DNA of 11,399 bases from assembly GCA_021826255.1 (NCBI GenBank), contig JAKBAZ010000026.1:1-11399 (forward strand), written 5' to 3'. The position numbers and the translations under genes were made by a program. The notes under the pieces are model-generated. The model worked only from the letters and a program-made list of their open reading frames with translations, was not told where the DNA came from and did no database searches. Below are positions 1-6,155 of this stretch, piece after piece. Positions within the stretch are counted from its first letter, which is position 1. Every line of letters starts with the position of its first letter. This DNA comes from Actinomycetes bacterium. Lineage in GTDB: Bacteria; Actinomycetota; Acidimicrobiia; Acidimicrobiales; RAAP-2.

Positions 1-1039
1 CGCTGGTCGGAGACTGCGCCGACGCCGTGACCTGCACCACGTCACCAATCGCGACCGCGGCGGCCGTGACCGTCTTACCACCCTCGCGGTACACCACGTT
101 CGAGGCCAGAGTGAAGGTCTCAGTCGCGGGGTTACTCATCGACGGCTGCACCGTCACCGACGACGGCGTTACCGCCGTCACTACGCCCGCTTCCACGACG
201 GGCGCCGCCGAAATGCCGACCCGAGTAGCGCTCAAGGGGCTCCCGAACGCCGTCACGTTGACGCGCGAGTTCTGCTGCAGTGACGACACCGTCACCGGAG
301 CGCCAGCCATGACGTAAGACGTGCTCGACGTGAGAGTAATCGTCACGGGGGCCTTCGCCAAGTCGTAGGGCTGAACCGTGATGGAGGTCGGCGTCCCGCT
401 ACTGGGGCTGAGCGAGGTCACGAAACCGCTGACCACGGTGGGCTTGGGCGGGGCCACCGACACCAGAGACGCCGTGAGGGGCGAGCCGACGGCGACTACG
501 TTGACCCGCGAACCCTGCAACAGAATGGACGACGTCATGACGACCCCGGCTTGACGAAACACTGTTTGGGCCGACACGGCCACGGCAACGGTCGCGTGGG
601 AACCATCCACGAGCACCGAAAAACCCGTGGGAGAACCCGACGTCGTCGCCACGCTGGTCACCACTCCCTCGAGGTGCACGACCACGGGGCCGAGCACGTT
701 AATGAGGGTGGCCGTCAAGGGTGAACCGTTCGCCACGAGCGTGACACGAACCCCCACCGCGAGAGCGCTCACCGAGGAGGGCGCGCCTTGGGACAGCACC
801 ACCGTGTTGGCTCCAATAGCGACCGTCACCGGCGTCTTCGAATTGGACGTCAACACCGAGAACGTTTCGGGTGACCCCGCGTTGACAGCGGTGATGACTC
901 CCGACACTCGCTGCATCACGTGAGTCGCTCGGTGATCCGACGCTCGCAGCGTTGTCGCGCCCGCGACACCCCCGAGTGACGCCACGGCGAGAGTGAGAGC
1001 TGCCAGAGCCCCCGTCACCGCCACACCAATCTTCTTCAT
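1..1039 (-). CDS. Secreted protein of tandem DUF5666-like repeats (3' end missing)
   Basis: An open frame of 346 codons runs from an ATG at 1039 to the left edge with no stop, so the C-terminus lies outside the window. Residues 1-28 form a Sec signal peptide (KK, hydrophobic core, cleavage probably after VAGA). The rest is built of about 70-residue repeats at roughly 46-115, 124-195, 204-276 and 284 to the edge. Each starts like SGVITAV or EGVVTSV, has a central strand ending in a T or Y, and closes with a stretch such as GSPLTATLINV. This matches the small beta-barrel DUF5666 pattern by eye. A good ribosome binding site (AAAGGAGA, 1052-1045) fixes the start. It is rich in V, T and S with almost no charge, as expected for an exported, possibly wall-associated protein. 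It follows the LCP gene on the same strand. No enzymatic motif is visible; the function is unknown. Confidence 0.8.
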   Translation of the reverse strand, partial: MKKIGVAVTGALAALTLAVASLGGVAGATTLRASDHRATHVMQRVSGVITAVNAGSPETFSVLTSNSKTPVTVAIGANTVVLSQGAPSSVSALAVGVRVTLVANGSPLTATLINVLGPVVVHLEGVVTSVATTSGSPTGFSVLVDGSHATVAVAVSAQTVFRQAGVVMTSSILLQGSRVNVVAVGSPLTASLVSVAPPKPTVVSGFVTSLSPSSGTPTSITVQPYDLAKAPVTITLTSSTSYVMAGAPVTVSSLQQNSRVNVTAFGSPLSATRVGISAAPVVEAGVVTAVTPSSVTVQPSMSNPATETFTLASNVVYREGGKTVTAAAVAIGDVVQVTASAQSPTS

Positions 1040-1045
1040 GGAAGT

Positions 1046-1083
1046 CTCCTTTATCGACATGCTCCCGACTTCAGGATAAGGAG
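1046..1083 (-). promoter_or_regulatory. Possible SD-sequestering leader hairpin
   Basis: In the leader RNA, CUCCUUAUC (1083-1075) can pair with GAU-A-AAGGAG (1055-1046): nine base pairs with one bulged A and a 19-base loop. The right arm is the ribosome binding site of the DUF5666-repeat gene, so the fold would hide it. An alternative six-base pairing, GAAGUC (1072-1067) with GACUUC (1046-1041), excludes this fold and leaves the AAGGA in a loop. This suggests a possible on/off leader, by inference only. Confidence 0.25.
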
Positions 1084-1117
1084 GTGAGGACCCGAAAACC
1101 CTTACAGCAACGTGACA

Positions 1118-1143
1118 AACGGGCGATTCCGGTTACGGATTCC
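1118..1143 (-). promoter_or_regulatory. Candidate SigR/ECF-type promoter of the DUF5666-repeat gene
   Basis: On the minus strand GGAAT (1143-1139) is followed after exactly 18 bases by GTT (1120-1118). GGAAT-N18-GTT is the consensus known for the actinobacterial thiol-stress sigma factor SigR/SigH. Transcription would begin near 1112, giving a leader of about 70 bases before the ATG at 1039. No good sigma-70 type -35/-10 pair was seen in the gap. Only eight bases are specified, so a chance match is possible. Confidence 0.3.
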
Positions 1144-1158
1144 TAACACTTGACCCAG

Positions 1159-2802
1159 CTAGAACGTTCCCGGCCCCGTTCCGGCGCTGTTACACGATCG
1201 AGGGTCGTACCACTCGAGATTGGGATTCGTGGCACTCGGGACTCCGAACGCGGGATTCGTCGCGATTCCCGAAGGAATGACGCTCGTCGTCGTGGTGGGT
1301 GCCGCGGGAGTCGCACGTGACGTCGTGGTCGCGCTCGCCGCGTGGACTCGGGTCGGAGTGCTCTGCTTCACGGCCGTGGCTGCAGTGCTGACCGCGAGAC
1401 CCGTTCCGGTCTGGACGGTGACGAGAGACCCTGGGGTGACCTCGGCCGGGTTGTAGCCCATGATGACCGGCCCGGTGAGGTAACGAGACACCGATTCGGC
1501 GGCCAGGAGGCCGGGATTATTCCAGTTCCCGTTAGCCGGAGGAGCGTCCCCGCCGTACCAGACAACGGTTTCAGTGATCGCGTCGGTGGGGACTCTGCTT
1601 CCTTCGGCCACGACCTTAAAACCCCGGGCCGACAACTGCGCTCCCACCGTCGAGACTTGGCTCGGTGAACCAGCGCCACCCTCCACGCTCAGCTTGAAGC
1701 TCGAGGGCGCGGGAAGGGCGCCGCCGGTAAAGACGGACTGGTTGGAGGTAACCCCAAAAAGTGAGTTAATCAGCTGACTGCCCGTCGGGTTCACCGGAAA
1801 GACAACGTCACCGTAGTTGTACCCGAGGTACATGTAAGGCGACTGCGCGATCGACACGACGGGGAACGTCTCTTGGGCCACACTGGTCACGCTCACGCCC
1901 GCGACGACTCGAGCGAGGTGCACCATGTCGGCCTCGGTAAATCCTGAGTCAACCGTCAAGTCGGGTAGAACCGACGTGGCCAACGACTGATCAGTCAAAG
2001 GATTGCTCAATCCCTGAGCCGAGACCTGGTGCGCGATGACTCGCAAGAACTCGTGCGTGCGACGAATTCTCGCGAGATCGGACAGCCCCTCCTGGGGCCA
2101 CGTCTGGTACGCCGTATCGCTTGGTGTCGGCTGAATCTGCAGGTGGCGAGCCCGAACTACTTGCAGGGCGTGAAAACCATCTAGTCGATAACAGCCGGCG
2201 TGGCGGATGTCGAGACCGGACTCCGCGTCAAAGAGTCCCGTTGGAAAGTACATTCGCACTCCCCCCAACGCATTCACGACGGCGGCGAACGTGTCGAAGT
2301 TGAGTTCCACGTAGTGGTTGATGGGAATCCCGAAGTCCTCCTCGATGGCCGCCACTAACTGGCTGGGGCCCTCGTAGAGTGCGGCGTCAATCTTGTTCGC
2401 TCCCTCGACGCGCGCGTTCGGAACGAAGAGATCTCGGGGAATGGACAGAAGCGACACCTGGTGAGTCACCGGGTTCAGGTGAACAATCATGTCGATATCC
2501 GCGTTCACCCCGGTCACGCCCTGAGAGCACAGTCCGTACGCGGCGTTCTGGACCGTCAGAGCACAGCGACTGGTGGACCCAATGAGCAATATATTCACCG
2601 AGTTGGAGTGAGCGGCGCTGACGGCCTGCAGGTGTTTCACCACCTTCCGGTGGACCAGAGAGCCGAGGTAGTAGTAGTCGGCCACCACTGCACCCACGAG
2701 GAGAAGGATGACGAGACCGAGGGAGACGCCAATTCGTAAAGACCAACGGCGAACCTTCGCTCGCCTCGACACCGGACGAGCATGACGAGGGGTTGGAGCC
2801 AC
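1159..2802 (-). CDS. LytR-CpsA-Psr (LCP) family cell-envelope protein with LytR_C domain
   Basis: 547 residues, GTG start. A short Arg-rich cytoplasmic N-terminus (1-23) precedes one membrane segment (about 24-42); the rest should lie outside the membrane. The LCP catalytic domain spans about 67-260, with the family landmarks ADIDMIVHLNP (101-111), SIPRDLFV (120-127), an RARHLQ segment (217-222) and DLARIRRTHEFL (242-253) carrying the Arg residues that bind the pyrophosphate lipid. A LytR_C-type domain follows at about 368-472, then a Ser/Thr/Ala/Pro-rich tail. LCP proteins transfer undecaprenyl-linked glycopolymers onto peptidoglycan, or arabinogalactan in mycolate actinobacteria; the exact polymer here cannot be told. 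A TAA lies directly before the GTG, so no longer start exists in frame, and no Shine-Dalgarno is visible, which fits a leaderless mRNA. Stop is TAG. The DUF5666-repeat gene follows on the same strand after 119 bases. Confidence 0.92.
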   Translation of the reverse strand: MAPTPRHARPVSRRAKVRRWSLRIGVSLGLVILLLVGAVVADYYYLGSLVHRKVVKHLQAVSAAHSNSVNILLIGSTSRCALTVQNAAYGLCSQGVTGVNADIDMIVHLNPVTHQVSLLSIPRDLFVPNARVEGANKIDAALYEGPSQLVAAIEEDFGIPINHYVELNFDTFAAVVNALGGVRMYFPTGLFDAESGLDIRHAGCYRLDGFHALQVVRARHLQIQPTPSDTAYQTWPQEGLSDLARIRRTHEFLRVIAHQVSAQGLSNPLTDQSLATSVLPDLTVDSGFTEADMVHLARVVAGVSVTSVAQETFPVVSIAQSPYMYLGYNYGDVVFPVNPTGSQLINSLFGVTSNQSVFTGGALPAPSSFKLSVEGGAGSPSQVSTVGAQLSARGFKVVAEGSRVPTDAITETVVWYGGDAPPANGNWNNPGLLAAESVSRYLTGPVIMGYNPAEVTPGSLVTVQTGTGLAVSTAATAVKQSTPTRVHAASATTTSRATPAAPTTTTSVIPSGIATNPAFGVPSATNPNLEWYDPRSCNSAGTGPGTF

Positions 2803-3262
2803 TTAGCAACACTAGAAGTAGCCAGACACCTACCACTTCAGCAGTCTTGGACATTATTCGAGAGTTCTTATGTTCACTGCGACCCACCGAGCATCGAGCG
2901 GACCGCACGCGCTCGGAGACCGCATTACTCCTCTCTGAAACTCCGCTTAGGCCAGGCGAGACGTCTACACTCCGCGCCTGCACTAATCCTCTTAAAACAC
3001 AGGAGAATCTCTCGAAGGGTTTAACGAGATCTCAGGCGTCATTGACGAAGATGGTCACGAGAAGAGGTTTTCGCCGGCCCGTTGGCTAGGACTTTCTCAT
3101 CGCCCGATGAGATACGGAGCAGAAGCCGGTCGTAGAAAGGCAATCCCTAGATGCTGCAGCGCGTAGGGGACGACGCGTGAAGGTGCTGCATTGGTCTTCA
3201 AACCCCGCAACACGCGGGATACTTGAATGAACCGACTTGTCGCACATGTGCACATTTGTCGC
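2803..3262. other. Gap without an intact gene between the LCP gene and the toxin-antitoxin locus
   Basis: About 460 bases between divergent genes. It holds the LCP promoter at its left end and the antitoxin control region at its right end. In between, TCTCATCG/CGATGAGA forms an 8-base inverted repeat around a CC centre (3095-3112), which could be a protein binding site. CCCGC/GCGGG pair at 3204-3218. A 56-codon plus-strand frame at 2996-3166 without a start codon looks slightly protein-like (see findings). No RNA gene or mobile element was recognised. Confidence 0.5.
2809..2814 (-). promoter_or_regulatory. Candidate -10 box of a leaderless LCP transcript
   Basis: TAGTGT on the minus strand ends six bases before the GTG start at 2802, the spacing at which transcription would begin on the start codon itself. 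No clear -35 was found. The same arrangement recurs upstream of murT and lysR, and with seven bases before the 4124 and 9094 starts, which is why it is listed. Confidence 0.4.
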
Positions 3263-3263
3263 A
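3237..3263 (+). promoter_or_regulatory. Operator-like palindromes before the antitoxin
   Basis: Two perfect 10-base palindromes overlap: GCACATGTGC (3242-3251) and ATGTGCACAT (3246-3255). They are flanked by a direct repeat of TTGTCGCA (3237-3244 and 3256-3263, 19 bases apart), whose second copy runs into the ATG. Phd/YefM antitoxins are known to repress their own operons through short palindromes of the GTGTACAC type just upstream, so autoregulation is the likely role. Confidence 0.5.
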
Positions 3264-3514
3264 TGATCGAAGTTGCATCACGAGAGTTGCGCCACAACAC
3301 TCGGGCACTTCTCCGAATAGTCGCAGGTGGCGAAGACGTCGTCATCACGGTGGATGGTCAACCCGTCGCGAGACTGCGACCTCTGAACTCACGACCTCGC
3401 TGGATCAATAGCACCGTCTTCGCACGTCGCCTCGCTCGCCACCAAGCCGATCCGGGCCTGCGCCGTGCCTTGACCATGGTGTCGCCGGACACGACGGGCG
3501 ACCTTCCCTTGTGA
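3263..3514 (+). CDS. Phd/YefM-family antitoxin
   Basis: 83 residues. The start MIEVASRELRHNT matches the usual Phd/YefM opening, so the ATG at 3263 is preferred to one 12 codons upstream at 3227, which would run through the operator. The fold-defining segment is residues 1-40: SRELRHN, then a VAGGEDVVITVDG hairpin and PVARLRPL, which builds the DNA-binding dimer. The C-terminal half (about 45-83) is polar and Arg-rich and should wrap the toxin. Its stop TGA overlaps the toxin GTG (GTGA at 3511-3514), the usual translational coupling of such pairs. The partner frame is a VapC-like PIN protein that is broken, so this antitoxin may now be an orphan or act only as a DNA-binding protein. Confidence 0.85.
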   Translation: MIEVASRELRHNTRALLRIVAGGEDVVITVDGQPVARLRPLNSRPRWINSTVFARRLARHQADPGLRRALTMVSPDTTGDLPL

Positions 3515-3897
3515 CCCGAGGGCTCGCTGATACCTCGTTGTTCATCGCGCGTGAATCTGGCCGTCCACTTCAGGAGTCACTGACTCCCGAAGAGCTGGCC
3601 GTGTCGATCGTCACGATCGCCGAACTACGGGCTGGCGTGCTCGCAGCGCTCGACGTCACAACTCGCGACCAGCGCTGAGCAACGTTGACGGTAGCCAACG
3701 GCCTTGATCCTGTCCCAATGGATGAAGATGGCGCGGCACAATGGGCTCGTCTACGGATTTTGTTGCGTGACACGGGTCAACGAATGCCTGTCAATGACTC
3801 GTGAATCTCGGCGACAGCAATGGCTTTGGAAGTGCCCATCGTGACTGAAGACGACAACTACATCGAACTCAAAGAGTTGAGTGTCATTCACGTCTGA
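3511..3897 (+). pseudogene. VapC-like PIN-domain toxin interrupted by two in-frame TGA codons
   Basis: Read from the GTG at 3511 in one frame, the sequence gives a complete PIN-domain toxin of 128 codons ending at TGA 3895-3897, but with TGA also at codon 56 (3676-3678) and codon 98 (3802-3804). All expected acidic residues remain: D7 (ADTSLFI), E38 (TIAELRAGV), D96 (MPVNDS) and D114/D115 (VTEDD). There is no frameshift. Codon 98 sits just after MPVNDS, where VapC proteins typically have Trp (DSWIAATA), so it looks like a TGG to TGA change. Intact VapC proteins cleave tRNA or rRNA; translation here would stop after 55 residues and give an inactive fragment. TGA is the normal stop of neighbouring genes (antitoxin, lysR, murT, M20 gene), so recoding is unlikely. 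Few changes since loss suggest recent inactivation. Confidence 0.85.
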
Positions 3898-3989
3898 GAG
3901 TTGAACATTCGGCAGTCGCAACACCAAATGACGTTATTCGGTGACTCCACTTCGTCACTACCGACGGCGCAGTGAATTCCCCAACGAGT

Positions 3990-4062
3990 GGGCGCTACAG
4001 GACTCGAACCTGTGACCTCAGCCGTGTGAAGGCTGCGCTCTAACCAACTGAGCTAAGCGCCC
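3990..4062 (-). tRNA. tRNA-Val (anticodon CAC)
   Basis: A full cloverleaf reads on the minus strand. The acceptor stem GGGCGCT pairs with AGCGCCC, and the D stem GCTC with GAGC. The anticodon stem CAGCC/GGCTG encloses the loop TTCACAC, with CAC at 4028-4026. The T stem ACAGG/CCTGT encloses TTCGAGT. Length is 73 bases. CCA is not encoded. It decodes GUG, a very common codon in such genomes. It is divergent from the membrane-protein gene beginning at 4124. Confidence 0.97.
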
Positions 4063-4072
4063 GGGAGGTCCA

Positions 4073-4078
4073 ATGATA
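4073..4078 (-). promoter_or_regulatory. Candidate -10 box of the tRNA-Val gene
   Basis: TATCAT on the minus strand lies ten bases before the mature 5' end of the tRNA, so transcription would begin a few bases into the 5' leader. No consensus -35 could be placed, because the expected position falls in the CGCTCGC/GCGAGCG inverted repeat. Confidence 0.4.
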
Positions 4079-4080
4079 GT

Positions 4081-4100
4081 CGCTCGCGTGAGAGCGAGCG
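4081..4100. repeat. Perfect 7-base inverted repeat between divergent promoters
   Basis: CGCTCGC (4081-4087) and GCGAGCG (4094-4100) are separated by GTGAGA. The repeat lies between the tRNA-Val -10 box and the -10 box of the membrane-protein gene, covering the -35 area of both. It could be an operator shared by the two, or chance in GC-rich DNA. No T-run follows on either strand, so it is not a typical terminator. Confidence 0.45.
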
Positions 4101-4110
4101 GTGCCGGGAG

Positions 4111-4116
4111 TAGCCT
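4111..4116 (+). promoter_or_regulatory. Candidate -10 box of a leaderless membrane-protein transcript
   Basis: TAGCCT ends seven bases before the preferred GTG start at 4124. The same hexamer at the same distance precedes the GTG of the M20 peptidase at 9094. This supports both the leaderless reading and the choice of 4124 over the ATG at 4073, which would fall inside the divergent tRNA promoter. Confidence 0.4.
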
Positions 4117-4123
4117 TAGCCCC

Positions 4124-4741
4124 GTGTCTGACGTCAGTCTCGAAGATTCCAGCCCTCGACGATTCCCTCGCTGGGGCTCGCTCAACCTCGACAAGTTGGA
4201 GAGACGATTCTCCCTCGGTGGGAGCGTGGTGGCTCTTATTTCCACCCTGTTCTTTGTTCCTCACCTGTTGCACAACACGGTCGTCACCCAAACTCAAACC
4301 CCCTCGCTCCACCACACCTGCTCTCTCGGTTACACCCTGGTCAAATCCACCTGCGAGAAGTCGGTCCTCTATCACCCCAAGGACTACCTCGTCGTGTTCC
4401 TCGGGCTCCTCATTCTCGGGGCGGCGATTGGTGTGGCGGCCCTTCGTCGTAGCCGCCCGGCGGTGGCGGTGTTCTCCCTTCTCCTCGGCTTCCTTTCGGG
4501 AGCGGCGGGCATCTTGTACTTCGGCCTGGCCGGATGGCTCTTGGTGCGAGGATGGAGAATTCACAAGTTTGGGGACCCGTCGTTTAAGGGAGCCGCCAGC
4601 GCCGCTCGAGCCCAGCGTGCCGAGCGCGTTCGCGAACCTCGGACGCCAAGGTCCCGCCGCTCATCAGCACCCTCGATGCCGAAGGGTCCCGACGCCTCGA
4701 AGCGCTACACCCCTAAGGGCACGCGGCCGAAGCGTTCGTAG
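4124..4741 (+). CDS. Membrane protein of unknown function with a basic C-terminal tail
   Basis: 205 residues from the GTG at 4124. An acidic and basic N-terminus (1-30) is followed by three hydrophobic segments at about 31-50, 88-107 and 113-141. The region between the first two, probably outside the cell, holds two Cys (C66, C77) that could form a disulfide. The last 60 residues are rich in Arg, Lys, Ser and Pro and end in a KRYTPKGTRPK-like tail, probably cytoplasmic and perhaps in contact with nucleic acid, acidic lipid or protein. Its TAG stop is separated by two bases from the GTG of the acyltransferase gene, so the two are almost certainly co-transcribed and coupled. No known family was recognised; a link to membrane lipid synthesis is inferred only from the neighbour. 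Confidence 0.75.
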   Translation: MSDVSLEDSSPRRFPRWGSLNLDKLERRFSLGGSVVALISTLFFVPHLLHNTVVTQTQTPSLHHTCSLGYTLVKSTCEKSVLYHPKDYLVVFLGLLILGAAIGVAALRRSRPAVAVFSLLLGFLSGAAGILYFGLAGWLLVRGWRIHKFGDPSFKGAASAARAQRAERVREPRTPRSRRSSAPSMPKGPDASKRYTPKGTRPKRS

Positions 4742-4743
4742 TC

Positions 4744-5484
4744 GTGGCGCGCGTCGGACTCGATTTTCCCACTCACTGGGGTCGTCGACCACTGGCTCGC
4801 CTGATTCGTGGGACCTACTACGAGTTGGCGGTGAGTCCCCTCATTCGCCGTATGTCCTCGCTTACGGTGACCGGACTCGACAACTTCGAAGGGTCCGGAC
4901 CGTTCATCATCGTCGCCAATCACACCACCCACCTCGACACTCCCTTGGTTTTGACCGCCCTCCCCCAGCGCATTCGGCGGCGACTCGTCGTGGCCGCAGC
5001 GATGGATGAGTTCTTCATGTCTCCGTGGCGGGCCTTTAAGACGGTGTTGCAGTTCAACGCCATTCCCATCGATCGGCACAAAATCAATCGACGTAGCTCT
5101 CAACTCGCTCTTGATCTGGTCGAGGATCGCTGGAACCTCCTGCTCTACCCCGAAGGGGGTCGCAGTCCAGACGGCAATCTCCAGGAGTTCAAAGGCGGTG
5201 CCGCCTACCTTGCCGAGAGAACTCGAGTCGCCGTCATTCCCACCTACATCCACGAGGCCGGTTACCTGCGCGGCCCGAAGTACGCCAAAGCCCCCCGATT
5301 CACGCAAGGGCCCTCACAGCGTCGCCATCCAGTCAGCGTGCACTTCGGCTCGCCACTCATCGCCACCGACGGAGACTCCATTCGCCGCTTCGGAACCCGT
5401 ATCGAAGAAGCAGTCGCCGAGTTGGGCCGACAAGTGAGCGGCGACCCCTCGTACGGGATTCACCTGCACGACGACGGGTACTAA
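4744..5484 (+). CDS. plsC: PlsC-type 1-acylglycerol-3-phosphate acyltransferase
   Basis: 246 residues, GTG start. It shows the four motifs of the glycerolipid acyltransferase family in order: the catalytic HX4D as NHTTHLD (H60, D65), the substrate-binding AIPIDR (106-111), YPEGGRS (135-141) with the invariant EG, and VIPTYI (164-169). Such enzymes move an acyl group from acyl-ACP or acyl-CoA to the sn-2 position of lysophosphatidic acid, giving phosphatidic acid, at the inner face of the membrane. Length is usual for the family. There is no strong N-terminal membrane anchor; residues 18-40 may bind the membrane peripherally. The exact acceptor cannot be read from sequence, and lysophospholipid or glycolipid acyltransferases share these motifs. 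It is coupled to the membrane-protein gene upstream and converges on gatD with a 4-base overlap of the stops (5481-5484). Confidence 0.9.
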   Translation: MARVGLDFPTHWGRRPLARLIRGTYYELAVSPLIRRMSSLTVTGLDNFEGSGPFIIVANHTTHLDTPLVLTALPQRIRRRLVVAAAMDEFFMSPWRAFKTVLQFNAIPIDRHKINRRSSQLALDLVEDRWNLLLYPEGGRSPDGNLQEFKGGAAYLAERTRVAVIPTYIHEAGYLRGPKYAKAPRFTQGPSQRRHPVSVHFGSPLIATDGDSIRRFGTRIEEAVAELGRQVSGDPSYGIHLHDDGY

Positions 5485-6155
5485 GAGACCAGCGCCGCCA
5501 CTCGCGCGTCGTAGAGTCGATCGGCCACGCTCGCTAACGGCTCGAGCGAGTGGCCGTACATCTCGGCGAGTATCTCGTCGCACCACCACGGATTCTGGGC
5601 AAGTACCGGTCCGTGAGCGTAGGTGGCCCACACCCGAGGGGCCCTCGCTCCGTCAACCCGTCCGTCGTTTCCGACGCCCTTGACGACCTGTCCCAAGGGT
5701 TCTAGACCCTCTCCGAGAGAGGTCCGCCCGCCGTGGTTCTCGAAACCCACCAGAAACTTGGACCCCACTCGAAGAGCGATGTCACCCACCGCCCGAGGAG
5801 TACCACGCACCGTCACCGCGGGGATGAGACCGAGCCCGGGGTACGACTCATCTCCTTCGACACTGAACTGAGTTCCGATGATCTGGAAGCCCGCGCACAC
5901 CGCGACGACGCCCGCTCCGTTGGCGACCCTCTCGCGAAAACTCGCAGCCGCGAGACGATCGGTCGCGAGACGTTGAGGACCGTCTTCTCCCCCACCGAGT
6001 AGATAGAGGTCGGCGTCGGGGAAGGGAGAGTCGAGACTCACCTCCTCGACAGTCACCGGCAAGCCTCGCGCGCGGGCGCGCCAGGACAGCGCGAGGGCGT
6101 TGCCTCCATCACCGTACGTTCCAAGCAGTTCAGGGAAGACCACGGCGATTCTCAC
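5481..6155 (-). CDS. gatD: Lipid II isoglutaminyl synthase, glutaminase subunit GatD
   Basis: 224 residues from the GTG at 6155, which overlaps the murT stop as GTGA and has GGAG about seven bases upstream. This gives the family's usual beginning (MRIAVVFPELLGTYGDGGNA). A GTG eight codons earlier (6179) is open but less likely. It is a class I glutamine amidotransferase of the CobB/CobQ type: LLGGGEDGPQ (residues 52-61) shapes the active site, Cys87 in AVCAGFQIIG is the nucleophile, and His181 in YAHGPVL is its base. It releases ammonia from glutamine for MurT, which amidates the D-Glu alpha-carboxyl of lipid II. The product D-iso-glutamine is needed for efficient peptidoglycan cross-linking. 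The protein acts in the cytoplasm as a complex with MurT. Its TAG stop lies inside the end of plsC. Confidence 0.95.
   Translation of the reverse strand: MRIAVVFPELLGTYGDGGNALALSWRARARGLPVTVEEVSLDSPFPDADLYLLGGGEDGPQRLATDRLAAASFRERVANGAGVVAVCAGFQIIGTQFSVEGDESYPGLGLIPAVTVRGTPRAVGDIALRVGSKFLVGFENHGGRTSLGEGLEPLGQVVKGVGNDGRVDGARAPRVWATYAHGPVLAQNPWWCDEILAEMYGHSLEPLASVADRLYDARVAALVS

Noticed and set aside
627..923. Plus-strand frames opposite the DUF5666-repeat gene
   Set aside because: The minus frame has a signal peptide, a ribosome binding site and repeats; the plus-strand frames are mirror images of its Val/Thr-rich codons.
1..1039. CRISPR array or DNA-level tandem repeat
   Set aside because: The repetition is at the protein level (about 70 residues) with diverged DNA; no short identical repeats with regular spacers occur anywhere in the window.
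2387..2983. 198-codon minus-strand frame overlapping the 5' part of the LCP gene
   Set aside because: The LCP frame has all family motifs over the same bases; this frame is Ser/Arg-rich without any recognisable domain.
3676..3804. TGA recoding to Trp or selenocysteine in the vapC frame
   Set aside because: TGA ends several intact genes here, some within GTGA or ATGA overlaps; no SECIS-like element was evident, and VapC proteins do not use selenocysteine. Nonsense mutation is simpler.
3946..3980. Terminator downstream of tRNA-Val
   Set aside because: Only a five-base TCACT/AGTGA pairing with an 11-base loop and no T-run was found, too weak to call.
4040..4564. 174-codon minus-strand frame opposite the membrane-protein gene
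   Set aside because: It overlaps the tRNA-Val gene and the opposite strand has a coherent membrane protein coupled to plsC; the product is low-complexity.
4101..5009. 302-codon open plus-strand frame across the membrane-protein and plsC genes
   Set aside because: It is out of frame with two well-supported genes; its translation is Arg/Ser/Pro-rich without any motif, as typical of GC-rich shadow frames.
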